Assembly: GCA_945861785.1 (NCBI GenBank)
Contig: CAMAWD010000019.1
Location: forward strand, 1 to 64,000
DNA from: Rhodoferax sp. OV413
GTDB lineage: Bacteria > Pseudomonadota > Gammaproteobacteria > Burkholderiales > Burkholderiaceae_C
Reading direction: 5' to 3'
DNA: 64,000 nucleotides
Part shown: in pieces, positions 25,833 through 35,442 of the stretch
Position numbering within the stretch: position 1 is the first letter of the stretch
How the letters are laid out: every line of letters begins with the position of its first letter
Notes under the pieces: generated by a model
What the model was told of the DNA's origin: nothing
The model's database searches: none
Seen by the model: only the letters and a program-made list of their open reading frames with translations
Translations under genes and position numbers: made by a program

Positions 25833-26594
25833 ATGGACACCGCGACACTGCTGCTCCTCTTTGGCGGCGGCCTGGTTGCAGGCGGCGTGACCGCAGTCGC
25901 CGGCGGCTCCAGCTTCATGATCTTCCCGATACTCATCGCCGCAGGACTGCCACCGCTGGTTGCCAACATCACAACCTGGATCGCGCTGATACCGGGCAAC
26001 TTCATGGCCCTGGCGGCCTACCGCACCGAACTGCGCGACATGCGCGACGATGTGCGTCTGCACCTGGTGGTCTCGTTTGCGGGAGGCATCACCGGCAGCC
26101 TGCTTCTTCTGTGGACCGGCGAGGCGCGCTTCGAACGTGCCGTGCCATGGCTGATGCTCACCGCCACGCTGTTCTTCGGGCTCGGCGAATGGGTCAAACG
26201 GCACCTGGACCGGCTGCGCCCCCCATCGCAGCGTCTGTCCAAGCGCTGGATCCTGGTCTTCGAGTTCATGCTGATGGTCTATGGCGGCTACTTCGGCGCC
26301 GGTCTGGGCATTGTGCTGCTGGCGGCGCTGACCATGGCCGGTGAAACGTCGATCCATCGCGCCAATGCCAAGAAGAACCTCATGGTTGTGGCCCTGAGTG
26401 CAGCCGGCTGCATCGTATTCCTGCCCTCGGGCCAGGTATCCTGGCCGTATGCGTTGCCGATTTTCGCGGGGGGGAGCCTGGGCGGCTACGGCGCGGTGCG
26501 CTTCATCCGGCGCATCCCGGCAACAGCAGTGCGCAACGCGGTGCTGGCCTGGGCCGTGGTTCTGACGCTTTATGCGTTCTGGAAATACGGCTGA
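25833..26594 (+). CDS. TauE/SafE-family sulfite/sulfonate exporter-like membrane protein
   Basis: 253 residues, about eight membrane segments. It opens LLLLFGGGLVAGGVTAVAGGSSFMIFPILIAAGLPPLVANITTW, the repeat motif of TauE/SafE proteins, and repeats it around YGGYFGAGLGIVLLAALTMAGETSIHRANAKKNLMV. Proteins of this family export small oxyanions such as sulfite or sulfoacetate; specificity is not predictable. Its 3' end overlaps the convergent eda gene by 25 bases. Confidence 0.85.
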   Translation: MDTATLLLLFGGGLVAGGVTAVAGGSSFMIFPILIAAGLPPLVANITTWIALIPGNFMALAAYRTELRDMRDDVRLHLVVSFAGGITGSLLLLWTGEARFERAVPWLMLTATLFFGLGEWVKRHLDRLRPPSQRLSKRWILVFEFMLMVYGGYFGAGLGIVLLAALTMAGETSIHRANAKKNLMVVALSAAGCIVFLPSGQVSWPYALPIFAGGSLGGYGAVRFIRRIPATAVRNAVLAWAVVLTLYAFWKYG

Positions 26595-27232
26595 CGCGCC
26601 AGCTTGCGTGTCTCGGCTGCGAGTTGCGTGATGCGCGCCCAATCGCCCTGTGCCAGCGCATCCGCAGGTACCAGCCAGGAACCCCCGGCACAAGCCACAT
26701 TGGGCAAAGCCAGGAACTCTGCCACGTTGGCCGTGCTGATTCCGCCTGTGGGGCAAAACCGCACCTCACCGAAGGGGCCGCCCCAGGCCTTGAGCATGGC
26801 AATGCCGCCCGCCTGCATTGCCGGAAAGAACTTGAGTTCGGTCAGACCGTCTTGCTGGCACATCAGGATCTCGCTGCCGGTGGCGACACCCGGCAACAGG
26901 GCCAGGCCGGCATCCCGACAGGCCTGCCCGATGGCGTGGGTGTAGCCAGGGCTCACGGCAAACCGTGCGCCGGCCATCGCAGCCGCTTGTGCATCGGCCG
27001 CGCTGCGCACCGTGCCAGCGCCGACCACCGCCTCGGGCACCTCGCGTGCGATGGCTTCCATGCAGGCCAGCGCCACGGGTGTGCGCAGGGTCACCTCCAG
27101 CATGCGCACGCCACCCGCGACAAGTGCGCGGGCCATCGGCACCGCATGGGCCACATCGTTCAACACGATCACCGGGATCACGGGTGCGTCCTGCATCACC
27201 TGCAAGGCGCTCAGAGTGTTCTTCACAACCAT
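26570..27232 (-). CDS. eda: 2-keto-3-deoxy-6-phosphogluconate aldolase
   Basis: Splits KDPG into pyruvate and glyceraldehyde 3-phosphate, last step of the Entner-Doudoroff pathway. 220 residues, as usual. Family residues: IPVIVLND at the N terminus, catalytic Glu in MLEVTLRTP, Schiff-base Lys in LTELKFFPA, and CPTGGI phosphate-binding loop with CAGGSWLVP. The ATG at 27232 is chosen because GAAGGAG lies seven bases upstream, whereas the ATG at 27238 is too close to it. The start overlaps the 3' end of edd by ten bases, so translation is coupled. Confidence 0.95.
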   Translation of the reverse strand: MVVKNTLSALQVMQDAPVIPVIVLNDVAHAVPMARALVAGGVRMLEVTLRTPVALACMEAIAREVPEAVVGAGTVRSAADAQAAAMAGARFAVSPGYTHAIGQACRDAGLALLPGVATGSEILMCQQDGLTELKFFPAMQAGGIAMLKAWGGPFGEVRFCPTGGISTANVAEFLALPNVACAGGSWLVPADALAQGDWARITQLAAETRKLARQPYFQNA

Positions 27233-29097
27233 GTGCATGCTCCTTCTTCTGCGCACAGCGCGTTGCGGCGCATGCCGGCGAACAACTCGCGCCCCATGCC
27301 CAGGTTATTGTCATGGACAAGCGCTGGCGGCATGGCCAGCACTTCGCGTTGCTCCCAGTCGGCATCGGGAACGAGCGCCTGCAATGCGCCCGCCACCGCG
27401 TCGAGCCGCACCACATCGCCGTCGCGCAGCCGCGCCAGCGGGCCGCCTGCCGCCGCTTCGGGCGACACGTGGATGGCAGCCGGCACCTTGCCCGACGCGC
27501 CACTCATGCGGCCATCGGTGACCAGCGCCACCTTGAAGCCCTTGCCCTGCAACACCGCCAGCGGCGGGGTGAGCTTGTGCAACTCGGGCATGCCGTTGGC
27601 GCACGGGCCCTGCCAGCGCACCACACACACCACATCGCGGTCGAGTTCGCCGGCAGCAAACGCGGCGTGCAGCCCCTCCTGGGAATCAAAAATGCGCACG
27701 GGCGCCTGCACCACATGGCGGTCCTCCGGCACCGCCGACACCTTGATCACGCTGCGCCCCAGGTTGCCCAGCAACAGTTTCAGCCCGCCACTGGCACTGA
27801 AGGCATCCGCCGCCGGCCGCACGACGGACAGGTCGCCGGAGGCGCCGGCGTCACGCCAGGACAGGCCCCCGGCGGCCGATGCGCAGGGTATCCGGGTGAA
27901 TTCGCGCAGCCCGCCCGCGCGCGCGGTCAACACGTCCGGATGCATCAACCCGGCGTCGAGCAATTCGCGGATCACAAACCCGGGGCCGCCAGCTGCCTGA
28001 AAGTGGTTCACGTCGGCGCTCCCGTTGGGATACACCCGCGTCAGCAGCGGCACAACATCCGACAATGCGGAGAAGTCGTCCCAGTCAATCAGGATGCCAG
28101 CCGCCCGGGCCACCGCCACCCAATGGATCAGGTGGTTGGTGGAGCCCCCGGTGGCGAGCAGTGCGACCATGGCGTTGACGATGCAGCGCTCGTTGACCAC
28201 CTTGCCGATGGGCGCGCAACTGCCAGTGTCTGCGCCGGGCACGCCGGGCATCGGTGTGCCCCGGCCCAGTACCGTGCGCACAGCCTCACGGGTCAGTTCG
28301 TCACGCAGGGTGGCCCCAGGATTGACAAAGGCCGTCCCAGGCACGTGCAGCCCCATCGCTTCGAGCAGCATCTGGTTGCTGTTGGCCGTTCCGTAGAAGG
28401 TGCAGGTGCCCAAGCCATGGTAGGCCTGCGACTCGGCCTGCAACAGCTCGTCGCGCCCCACCTTGCCCTGGGCGGCCAGTTCGCGCACTTTGGCCTTGGC
28501 GTTGTTCGACAGGCCCGAGGTCATCGGCCCGGCTGGCACGAAGACGGTAGGCAGGTGGCCGAAATGCAATGCGCCGATCAACAAACCGGGAACGATCTTG
28601 TCGCACACGCCCAGCAGCAGCGCGCCGTCGTACATGTCGTGCGACAGCGACACCGCCGTGGCCATGGCGATCACATCGCGCGAGTACAGGCTGAGCTCCA
28701 TGGCCGCCGTGCCCTGCGTCACACCATCGCACATCGCCGGAACGCCCCCGGCGACCTGCGCCGTGGCACCGAACCGGCGGGCCTCGGCCTTGATCAGGTC
28801 CGGGTAGTGCTGCAGCGGCGCGTGTGCCGACAACATGTCGTTGAAAGCATTCACGATGCCGATATTGGGCGTGCGCACCGGCGTGATGCTGAACTGCGCC
28901 TTGCGCGGCATTGCCGCCGCCTTGTCGTCGTCCGGCATGGCTGCCAGCGCATGCGCCACATTGGCGCAACCCATGCGTTCGGCACCTGGTTTGCGTTGCG
29001 CCATCGCGTCGAGCCGCTGCAGGTAGGCATGGCGCAACCGGGCGCTGCGCTGCAGGATACGGGCGGTGACCGTGCCCACGGCGTCGTGAAGTTTCAT
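27223..29097 (-). CDS. edd: 6-phosphogluconate dehydratase
   Basis: Dehydrates 6-phosphogluconate to KDPG with a [4Fe-4S] cluster. 624 residues, slightly longer than the usual ~605. IlvD/Edd landmarks are [103 protein letters not shown] and [23 protein letters not shown]. The product feeds eda. The gluconokinase and gluconate-forming dehydrogenases at 32304-37957 could supply its substrate. Expression is probably controlled by a LacI- or HexR-like repressor through GTTACC half-sites directly upstream (29100-29181). Confidence 0.96.
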   Translation of the reverse strand: MKLHDAVGTVTARILQRSARLRHAYLQRLDAMAQRKPGAERMGCANVAHALAAMPDDDKAAAMPRKAQFSITPVRTPNIGIVNAFNDMLSAHAPLQHYPDLIKAEARRFGATAQVAGGVPAMCDGVTQGTAAMELSLYSRDVIAMATAVSLSHDMYDGALLLGVCDKIVPGLLIGALHFGHLPTVFVPAGPMTSGLSNNAKAKVRELAAQGKVGRDELLQAESQAYHGLGTCTFYGTANSNQMLLEAMGLHVPGTAFVNPGATLRDELTREAVRTVLGRGTPMPGVPGADTGSCAPIGKVVNERCIVNAMVALLATGGSTNHLIHWVAVARAAGILIDWDDFSALSDVVPLLTRVYPNGSADVNHFQAAGGPGFVIRELLDAGLMHPDVLTARAGGLREFTRIPCASAAGGLSWRDAGASGDLSVVRPAADAFSASGGLKLLLGNLGRSVIKVSAVPEDRHVVQAPVRIFDSQEGLHAAFAAGELDRDVVCVVRWQGPCANGMPELHKLTPPLAVLQGKGFKVALVTDGRMSGASGKVPAAIHVSPEAAAGGPLARLRDGDVVRLDAVAGALQALVPDADWEQREVLAMPPALVHDNNLGMGRELFAGMRRNALCAEEGACTWL

Positions 29098-29099
29098 GA

Positions 29100-29181
29100 T
29101 TTTGGTAACTTAATTACATTCGAATGGTACTCCCCAATCCACAGTTTCGACCCCCAAAAAGTTACCCATTGGTTACCAAAA
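29100..29181. promoter_or_regulatory. GTTACC/GGTAAC half-site cluster upstream of edd
   Basis: Exact inverted arms TTTTGGTAAC (29100-29109) and GTTACCAAAA (29172-29181), plus a third GTTACC at 29161-29166, eleven bases before the last one. The first arm abuts the edd ribosome-binding region. GGTAAC/GTTACC halves are those of the LacI-family gluconate repressor GntR, so sugar-acid control of edd-eda is a reasonable reading. The AT-rich stretch between likely holds the edd promoter and that of the divergent ChaC gene. Confidence 0.55.
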
Positions 29182-29197
29182 TCGCCTGCGGCTACCA

Positions 29198-29815
29198 TTG
29201 GCACTTACCGTGACCCTCCACCCAGGACCCGCCACCCACTTGCCGGCCCCCGTGCGCGATCCCGCACCGATGCTGCGCCATGCGCTGCAGCAATGGGGTG
29301 GCACAGGTGACCTGTGGGTCTTCGCCTACGCATCGCTGATCTGGCGCCCTGACTTTGACGTGGCCGAGCAACGGCTGGCCAAGGTCCACGGGTGGCACCG
29401 GGCGCTGAAAATGTGGAGCCGTGTCAACCGCGGCTCGCCGGATTGCCCGGGCCTTGTTTTCGCGCTGCTGTCCGGCGGCAGTTGCCACGGTGCCGTGTTG
29501 CGGGTCGCGAAACGCGACGGCGAAGCCGTGCTGCGCAAGTTGTGGGAGCGCGAAATGGTGACCGGTGTATACGACCCGAAATGGTTGCATTGCCGCACCG
29601 CGCACGGGCCAGTACAGGCGCTGGCCTTTACTTTGTCACGCCTGAGTCCGAATTTCACCGGCGAACTCCCGCCCGAGCGTTACCGCCATATCTTTGCCGC
29701 GTCCCGTGGGCGTTATGGCACCACACTGGACTATGCCGACCAGACGCTGCGCTGCCTGCAGCAGCATGGCATACGCGACGCTGCATTGCAAAAACTGCTG
29801 GCACACGCGCCCTGA
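29198..29815 (+). CDS. ChaC-like gamma-glutamylcyclotransferase
   Basis: About 205 residues. The substrate-binding motif appears as LWVFAYASLIWRPDFDV (YGSLIW-type in ChaC) and the catalytic Glu in LWEREMVTGVYDPKWL; RVNRGSPDCPGLVFAL and GRYGTTLDYADQTLRCLQQHGI also fit the family. It degrades glutathione to 5-oxoproline and Cys-Gly in the cytosol. The start is uncertain: no ATG occurs before residue ~25, so TTG at 29198 or GTG at 29210 must be used. The binding-site cluster upstream of edd lies in its 5' region. Followed after 48 bases by pdxH. Confidence 0.82.
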   Translation: MALTVTLHPGPATHLPAPVRDPAPMLRHALQQWGGTGDLWVFAYASLIWRPDFDVAEQRLAKVHGWHRALKMWSRVNRGSPDCPGLVFALLSGGSCHGAVLRVAKRDGEAVLRKLWEREMVTGVYDPKWLHCRTAHGPVQALAFTLSRLSPNFTGELPPERYRHIFAASRGRYGTTLDYADQTLRCLQQHGIRDAALQKLLAHAP

Positions 29816-29863
29816 GCGGCGCGCGCTGCGTGCACGGCACGGCACGGTTCCTATACTCGGCAC

Positions 29864-30502
29864 ATGACCTCCATCGCAGACCTCCGCAAGAGTTACGAAC
29901 GCGCCGAACTGAACGAAGACGCATCCCATGCCGACCCGCTGAAACAGTTTGCACACTGGCTTGACGAAGCCATCCAATCCAAACTGCCCGAGCCCAACGC
30001 CATGACCCTGGCCACCGTGGGCAGCGACCTGCGGCCCAGCACCCGGGTGGTGCTGGTCAAGGGCTTCGACGCACGCGGCATCGTCTGGTACACCAACTAC
30101 GACAGCCGCAAGGGCCAGGAGCTGGCCGGCAACCCTTATGCGGCGCTGCAGTTCCACTGGGTGGAGCTGGAGCGCGTGGTGCGCATCGAGGGCCTGGTGA
30201 CGAAGGTCGACGACAGCGAGAGCGACGCATATTTCCACTCGCGCCCGCTCGACTCGCGCATTGGCGCCTGGGCCTCACCACAATCGCAGGTGATCTCCGG
30301 GCGCGCGGTGCTGGTCGCCAATGCCGCGCGGTACGGCGCGCAGTTTCTGCTGCAGCCGCCCCGCCCGCCCCATTGGGGCGGGTACCGCCTGCGACCCGAC
30401 AGCTGGCAGTTCTGGCAGGGCCGCAAGAGCCGCCTGCACGACCGGCTGCGTTACACCTTGCAGCCCGGTGGCAACTGGGCGCGCGAGCGGCTGGCACCGT
30501 AG
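29864..30502 (+). CDS. pdxH: Pyridoxamine/pyridoxine 5'-phosphate oxidase
   Basis: FMN enzyme oxidising PMP or PNP to PLP, final step of B6 salvage and synthesis. 212 residues. Conserved blocks: [99 protein letters not shown] and the C-terminal [28 protein letters not shown]...WARERLAP. Complete and normal in length. PLP would serve the MocR regulator and the aminotransferase-like protein elsewhere in the window, but this is a housekeeping gene. Convergent with the AEC transporter, four bases apart. Confidence 0.96.
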   Translation: MTSIADLRKSYERAELNEDASHADPLKQFAHWLDEAIQSKLPEPNAMTLATVGSDLRPSTRVVLVKGFDARGIVWYTNYDSRKGQELAGNPYAALQFHWVELERVVRIEGLVTKVDDSESDAYFHSRPLDSRIGAWASPQSQVISGRAVLVANAARYGAQFLLQPPRPPHWGGYRLRPDSWQFWQGRKSRLHDRLRYTLQPGGNWARERLAP

Positions 30503-30518
30503 GTGCTCACGAAGCACC
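30502..30518. terminator. Small hairpin at the convergent pdxH/AEC junction
   Basis: GGTGCT and AGCACC (6-bp stem, 5-base loop) span the four-base gap between the two convergent stops. It might act as a bidirectional terminator, although no T-tract follows on either strand. Confidence 0.3.
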
Positions 30519-31454
30519 CGCCAGCAACATCACCAGCGACACACTCAGCAGCGCCAGCAGCGTGGAGACTGCCACGCCAGCCGTGACCAGTGCTTGCGCG
30601 ACGCCGTACTGCCGCGAAAAGATGAATACATTGGCGCCGATCGGCAAGGCGGCCGTGGTGACCAGCACCGCCAGCGGAACACCCCGCAACCCCAGGGCTG
30701 CTCCCATCGCAGCCGTGACCACCGGGACCACAAAATTCTTGATGCCCGCGAGCTGAAGTGCAACGCGCATTTGGGCTCCCACCGCAGACTCCGCCAACGC
30801 GATCCCCACCAGCAGCAACGCCAGTGGGCCAAAGGCCATGCCGATCCAGCGCATGGGCAGATCGACCGCCGGCGGGACCACCAGCCCGGTCTGCGCAAAC
30901 AACAAGCCTGCGATGATCGGCAGCGGCACCGGGTGCAGCAGGGCCTTGCGCAGCGCACGAACGGTCACGCGCAACAGGTGCCCGTCGACCCTGGGCAGGC
31001 GCGCCGCCTGCTCGCGTGCCAGCGCGAATTCCAGCACCACCGTGGCAGAGGTGAGCAACACCAGTGAATGGACCGGGATCAGTGTCAGCAAGGTCACCAG
31101 CCCGCTTTCGCCCCAGGCGAACTGCACCAGCGGGATGCCGATCATGACGGCATTGCTGTAGGTCACAGCCAGCGCCAGCACCACAGATGCGCGGTTCAGG
31201 CCGCGCCACAACAGCATCCCCGCAAACACCAGTGCCAATGCCGCGATGTAGGCCGCCGCCGGCCGCAGGTCGAGTTGCTCGACATGCACCTGGCGCATGG
31301 TGCGGAACAACACCACCGGTGTCAGCACCATGAACGACAGCGTGGACAGGCGCCGCACCCAGGCGGGTGTCACCCACCCGGCGCGTCCCAGCAGCAGCCC
31401 GGCAAGAATCAGCGCCACCACCGGCAGCAGGGCGGATAGGCCAACAAGGTTCAT
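30507..31454 (-). CDS. AEC-family (auxin efflux carrier-like) transporter
   Basis: 315 residues with about ten membrane helices. LLPVVALILAGLLLGRAGWV opens the protein; SNAVMIGIPLVQFAWGESG and GANVFIFSRQYG are the two crossover-loop motifs of the AEC family. Bacterial members often carry mono- or dicarboxylates such as malate or malonate. The start is the ATG at 31454 (MNLVGLSAL); a 15-residue extension is unlikely. It is the last gene in the minus-strand run behind the sugar-acid operon (61 bases after the SDR gene), so it may export an acid end product, but could be independent. Confidence 0.85.
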   Translation of the reverse strand: MNLVGLSALLPVVALILAGLLLGRAGWVTPAWVRRLSTLSFMVLTPVVLFRTMRQVHVEQLDLRPAAAYIAALALVFAGMLLWRGLNRASVVLALAVTYSNAVMIGIPLVQFAWGESGLVTLLTLIPVHSLVLLTSATVVLEFALAREQAARLPRVDGHLLRVTVRALRKALLHPVPLPIIAGLLFAQTGLVVPPAVDLPMRWIGMAFGPLALLLVGIALAESAVGAQMRVALQLAGIKNFVVPVVTAAMGAALGLRGVPLAVLVTTAALPIGANVFIFSRQYGVAQALVTAGVAVSTLLALLSVSLVMLLAGAS

Positions 31455-31515
31455 GGGCAGGAGCGCGGCACCGGTGCCGGGGCATTCCCCGTCGGGCAAT
31501 CAGGCAGCCGACCCG

Positions 31516-32265
31516 TCAGCCCCGGCCGACAAAAGGCATGCCGGTTGCCATCACGGTGGTGAACAGGATATTGGCCGACAAGGGCAGTCGCGCCATGGTC
31601 ATGAAGGTGTCGACCACGGCGGACATGTCCATGCGCGGCTCGGGCTTGATGCTGCCATCGGCCTGGTGCACGCCCTGCGCCATGCGCAGTGTCATGTCCG
31701 ACGCGACGTTGCCGATGTCGATCTGGCCTACGGCGATGCCAAAGGCGCGGCCGTCCAGGGATGCCGCGCGGGTCATGCCCGCGATCGCATGTTTGGTCGC
31801 GGTGTAGGCGATCGATCCCGGGCGCGGAACATGGGCCGAAATCGAGCCGTTGTTGATGATTCGGCCCCCTTGCGGGCTCTGCTCCTGCATCAGCTTGAAG
31901 GCATGCGACAAGGCATAAAACGCGCCGTTCAGGTTGATGTCCACGGCATGGCGCCACTCGTCGCCGGACAGGTCCCCGGGCAAGGCATATGGCAGCGAAA
32001 TGCCAGCGTTGTTGAAGAGCAGGTCGAGCCGGCCGAAACGGGTACGCACCTGCTCGAACAGGGCCTTGACCTCCGGCTCCCTGGACAGGTCGGTCGGGAT
32101 CGCGAGGGCATTGGCACCATGGGCGCCGGCGCCAGCCACGGCGTCCTGCAGGGCATCGGCGCGGCGGCCAACCAGCACGACCGTCCATCCTTCGGCCAGA
32201 AGTGCCAGGGCACAGGCCCTGCCAATGCCTGAACTGGCGCCAGTGACGAGTGCAATCTTTGTCAT
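31516..32265 (-). CDS. Short-chain dehydrogenase/reductase
   Basis: 249 residues. Classical SDR: nucleotide motif VTGASSGIGRACAL, LDLLFNNAGISLPYA, catalytic Ser in NNGSISAHVPRPG and Tyr-x3-Lys in YTATKHAIAGMT. It uses NAD(P)H to interconvert a hydroxyl and a keto group. AAGGA lies seven bases before the ATG. Position two genes downstream of the gluconate 5-dehydrogenase-like gene and 38 bases after idnD places it in the sugar-acid operon; the substrate is probably a keto-acid or its alcohol. Confidence 0.88.
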   Translation of the reverse strand: MTKIALVTGASSGIGRACALALLAEGWTVVLVGRRADALQDAVAGAGAHGANALAIPTDLSREPEVKALFEQVRTRFGRLDLLFNNAGISLPYALPGDLSGDEWRHAVDINLNGAFYALSHAFKLMQEQSPQGGRIINNGSISAHVPRPGSIAYTATKHAIAGMTRAASLDGRAFGIAVGQIDIGNVASDMTLRMAQGVHQADGSIKPEPRMDMSAVVDTFMTMARLPLSANILFTTVMATGMPFVGRG

Positions 32266-32303
32266 GGAGGAATCCTTTGGTGTTCGATGAATGACAGGGC
32301 GGC

Positions 32304-33350
32304 TCAGGCAACTGCTTCCAAAAACGAAATTTGAACCTTGATCGATTGGCTCTTGTCGGCCGCCAGGTCAAAGGCCTCTATGGCGCGGTCGACCGGCAAC
32401 ACGCCGGTGATGACGGGCTTGCCATTGACCAGGCCATCGTTCAGGAACCGGACGGCAGTGGCAAATTCCGCATGGAAGCGGAAGGTGCCGCGCATGTCGA
32501 CCTCCTTGGCCACCAGTTGGGTCATCGGCAAACTCACATCCCCGCCCATCCCGATGGTGACCAGCACCCCGCGCGGCACGATCACGTCCAGGCCCAGGCG
32601 CAGCGCGGCTTCGCTGCCCGAGGCTTCGAACACGGCATCGAACTGGCCCTTGTCCACCTTGTAGGCATCCAGCGCCTGGGCCTGGGTGCGCAGGTTGATG
32701 GTGAAGTCGGCGCCCATCTCCCGGGCACATTTCAAGGGCAGATCGGCGATGTCAGCCGCCACGATGCAGGCTGCGCCCGCGCGCCGCAGGGCACCGATCA
32801 GGAGCGAACCGATCGGGCCGCAACCGGTGACAAGCACCTGCTTTCCGAGCACACCACCCGCACGCTGGATCGCGTGCAGGCCCACCGACAGGGGCTCGGC
32901 CAGGGCCGCCTCGGACAGGCTCAGATGGTCTGCTATCGGGTGGGCCTGGTAGGCCTCGATGACCAACTGCTCGCTGAAGGCACCCTGGATGTGCGGGAAT
33001 GGCATGGCGCTGCCGTAAAAACGCATGTTCAGGCATTGGTTGTGCTGCCCGGCCTGGCAAAAGCGGCAATGGCCGCAAGGGCGCGAAGGCGAGATCGCAA
33101 TCCGCTGGCCCTTGTGCAGGCCTGTCACCTGTGCGCCAAGGCCGGCCACCACCCCCGAGACCTCGTGGCCCAGCGCGATCGGCTGCTTGATGCGAACGCT
33201 GCCAAAACCACCATGCTGGTAGTAATGCAGGTCGGAGCCGCAGATGCCGCCATACGCGACGTCAACCAGCAGTTGCCGGTCTCCCGGCGCAGGCAGTTCG
33301 GTGTGTTCGATTCGCAGGTCTTTGGCGGAGTGGCAGATGACGGATTTCAC
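32304..33350 (-). CDS. idnD: L-idonate 5-dehydrogenase-like zinc alcohol dehydrogenase
   Basis: 348 residues from a GTG at 33350, giving MKSVICHSAKDLRIEHTEL, the usual IdnD N terminus. Catalytic zinc site: C in GGICGSDLHYYQHGG, GHEVSG; structural zinc: four cysteines in CGHCRFCQAGQHNQC. Rossmann motif VTGCGPIGSLLIGALRRAG. The enzyme oxidises L-idonate to 5-keto-D-gluconate with NAD. The gluconate 5-dehydrogenase-like SDR precedes it by 41 bases, which would make gluconate from the product. Related enzymes act on other sugar acids or polyols (sorbitol, threonine dehydrogenases), so exact substrate is inferred from context. Confidence 0.85.
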   Translation of the reverse strand: MKSVICHSAKDLRIEHTELPAPGDRQLLVDVAYGGICGSDLHYYQHGGFGSVRIKQPIALGHEVSGVVAGLGAQVTGLHKGQRIAISPSRPCGHCRFCQAGQHNQCLNMRFYGSAMPFPHIQGAFSEQLVIEAYQAHPIADHLSLSEAALAEPLSVGLHAIQRAGGVLGKQVLVTGCGPIGSLLIGALRRAGAACIVAADIADLPLKCAREMGADFTINLRTQAQALDAYKVDKGQFDAVFEASGSEAALRLGLDVIVPRGVLVTIGMGGDVSLPMTQLVAKEVDMRGTFRFHAEFATAVRFLNDGLVNGKPVITGVLPVDRAIEAFDLAADKSQSIKVQISFLEAVA

Positions 33351-33391
33351 GGTGTTGACTTTCGGGGCGAAGGGTGTTGCGTGGAGGGCTG

Positions 33392-34162
33392 TCACAGCGT
33401 GGCGGTGACACCACCATCGACGTACAGGATATGGCCATTGACGAAGCGCGATGCATCGCTGGCCAGGAAGACCGCGGCACCACCCAGGTCTTCGACGTCG
33501 CCCCAGCAGCGGCTGGGCGTGCGCCCTATCAGCCAGGCGCTGAAAGCCGGATCGTCCACCAGTTTCTGGTTCAGCTCGGTCTTGAAGTAGCCCGGCCCGA
33601 TGCCATTGACGTTGATGCCGAACTGGCCCCAATCGATGGCCATGCCCTTGGTGAGCATCTTGACCGCGCCTTTGCTCGCCGTGTAGGGTGCGATGCCGGG
33701 GCGGCCCAGTTCGCTCTGGACCGAGCAGATATTGATGATCTTGCCACGGCCGCGGGGGATCATCTTCCTGGCGACCGCCTGGCCGACGTAATACACGCTG
33801 TCGAGGTTGGTGCGCATCAGGGTGTGCCAGTCGGCGTCGGCATAGTCTTGCAGCGGCCCACGCAACTGCATACCTGCGTTGTTGACCAGGATGTCGATCG
33901 GGCCTTCGGCGTCGATCTGCTCCACTGCCTGGCGCACGCTGTCGGCATCGGTCACATCGAAGGCCGACTGGCCCACCGACAGGCCTTCGGATTGCAGGGC
34001 CTGCATGCACGCCGCCACCTTGGCAGTGTTGCGGCCATTCAGAACGACATGGGCTCCCGCCTGGCCCAGGGCCCGGGCCAACGCCAGGCCGATACCTGCC
34101 GACGAACCGGTGATGAGGGCGCGGCGGCCCTTCAGTCCAAAGGAATCCAGGATGTTTGTCAT
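33392..34162 (-). CDS. idnO: Gluconate 5-dehydrogenase-like SDR
   Basis: 256 residues from the ATG at 34162 (MTNILDSFGLKGRRALITGSSAGIG). SDR motifs: GSSAGIG, DILVNNAGMQLRGPL, Ser in ICSVQSELGRPG, YTASKGAVKMLTKGMA. The GMQLRGPLQDY and ELGRPGIAPYTASK segments are those of IdnO/Gno. It reduces 5-keto-gluconate to gluconate with NADPH. The ATG overlaps the stop of the TRAP large permease by four bases. Together with IdnD and the gluconokinase it forms an idonate-to-6-phosphogluconate route. Confidence 0.86.
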   Translation of the reverse strand: MTNILDSFGLKGRRALITGSSAGIGLALARALGQAGAHVVLNGRNTAKVAACMQALQSEGLSVGQSAFDVTDADSVRQAVEQIDAEGPIDILVNNAGMQLRGPLQDYADADWHTLMRTNLDSVYYVGQAVARKMIPRGRGKIINICSVQSELGRPGIAPYTASKGAVKMLTKGMAIDWGQFGINVNGIGPGYFKTELNQKLVDDPAFSAWLIGRTPSRCWGDVEDLGGAAVFLASDASRFVNGHILYVDGGVTATL

Positions 34163-35442
34163 TTCATCAGCAGCCATTTGAGGGGCAGCATCACCAGGCT
34201 CGGGAAAGCAATCAACAGACCCATCACCACCACCTGGGAGGCCAGGAAAGGCATCACGCCACGGATCACGTCGTGCATCGGGATGCGGCCCACGCCACAC
34301 ACCACATTGAGCACCGTGCCCACCGGCGGCGTCAGCAGGCCGATGGCATTGTTCATGATGAACAACACGCCGAAGTACACCGGGTCGATGCCTGCTTCAC
34401 GCACCAGGGGCATCAGCACGGGTGTCAGGATCAGCACCGTGGGCGCGAAGTCCAGCGCGGTGCCCACGATCATCACCAGCAGCATCAGCATGACCATCAG
34501 CAGGGTCTTGTTGTCGATGAAGGGGCGCAGGATCTCGACGATCTGCGCCGGGATGTTGGCAACGGTGATCAACCACGCGGACACCAGCGCGGCTGCCACC
34601 AGGAACATCACCACGGCGGAGGTCTTGGCGGCCGCCAGGATGATGCCGTACAACTGCGAAAACTTGATCTCGCGGTAGATGAAAAGCCCGACGAACAGCG
34701 AATAGACAACGGCCACCACCGCAGCTTCGGTCGGCGTGAACACCCCCATCTTCATGCCGCCAATGATGGTGATTGCCAGCAGATACGACCAGAAGGCATT
34801 GACGGTGACCGAGATGCGCTCCCTGAACGGCACCTTGTCGGCCACGACGACCTTGTCGTTGCGCGCCACGATCCACCAGGTGACGATCAGGGCCAGGCCC
34901 ATCAGGAGCCCCGGGAAGATGCCAGCCATGAACAGCTTGGAGATCGACACGCCACCGATCACGCCAAACAGGATGAAACCGATCGACGGTGGAATGACCG
35001 GTGCGATGATGCCGCCGGCGGCGATCAGGCCGGCAGAGCGGTCCATCCGGTACCCGGCCTTGCGCATCATGGGCATCAGCACGGCCGCCAGCGCGGCGGT
35101 GTCGGCCACGGCGGAGCCCGACAGGCTGGCCATCACAATGGCGGCGAACACCGCCACATAACCCAGCCCGCCACGAAAGTGGCCGACCCACACCATGGCG
35201 GAGTTCACGATGCGCCGGCTCATGCCGCCGGCGTTCATGAGTTCACCGGCCAGCATGAAGAACGGCACGGCCATCAAGGGAAAGTTGTCGGCGCCGCTGA
35301 TCAGGTTCTGCGAGACGATCTGGGTGTCGAAGTTGTCCAGGTGCAGCATCAGCGCCACGCCGGAGACGATGAGCGAGAACGCCAGCGGCATGCCAAGTGC
35401 CATGGCGCCCAGCAGCGACAGGATGAACACCAGCACGGTCAT
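34159..35442 (-). CDS. dctM: TRAP transporter large permease (DctM type)
   Basis: 427 residues, about twelve membrane helices. TVLVFILSLLGAMALGMPLAFSLIVSG opens it; FPLMAVPFFMLAGELMNAGGMSRRI, AGGIIAPVIPPSIGFILFGV and MNNAIGLLTPPVGTVLNVVCGVGR are family hallmarks of the substrate/sodium path. Overlaps dctQ (start) and idnO (end) by four bases each. With DctP and DctQ it imports an organic acid, here most likely a sugar acid judging from the operon. Confidence 0.94.
   Translation of the reverse strand: MTVLVFILSLLGAMALGMPLAFSLIVSGVALMLHLDNFDTQIVSQNLISGADNFPLMAVPFFMLAGELMNAGGMSRRIVNSAMVWVGHFRGGLGYVAVFAAIVMASLSGSAVADTAALAAVLMPMMRKAGYRMDRSAGLIAAGGIIAPVIPPSIGFILFGVIGGVSISKLFMAGIFPGLLMGLALIVTWWIVARNDKVVVADKVPFRERISVTVNAFWSYLLAITIIGGMKMGVFTPTEAAVVAVVYSLFVGLFIYREIKFSQLYGIILAAAKTSAVVMFLVAAALVSAWLITVANIPAQIVEILRPFIDNKTLLMVMLMLLVMIVGTALDFAPTVLILTPVLMPLVREAGIDPVYFGVLFIMNNAIGLLTPPVGTVLNVVCGVGRIPMHDVIRGVMPFLASQVVVMGLLIAFPSLVMLPLKWLLMK

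Noticed and set aside
23044-25848. A 934-codon open frame antisense to the mttB-like and flavin oxidoreductase genes
   Set aside because: High GC leaves long stop-free antisense frames; composition is His/Arg/Gly-rich with no domain, and both sense genes are well supported.
26965-29310. A 781-codon frame antisense to edd and eda
   Set aside because: Antisense shadow of two unambiguous enzymes; no recognizable motif.
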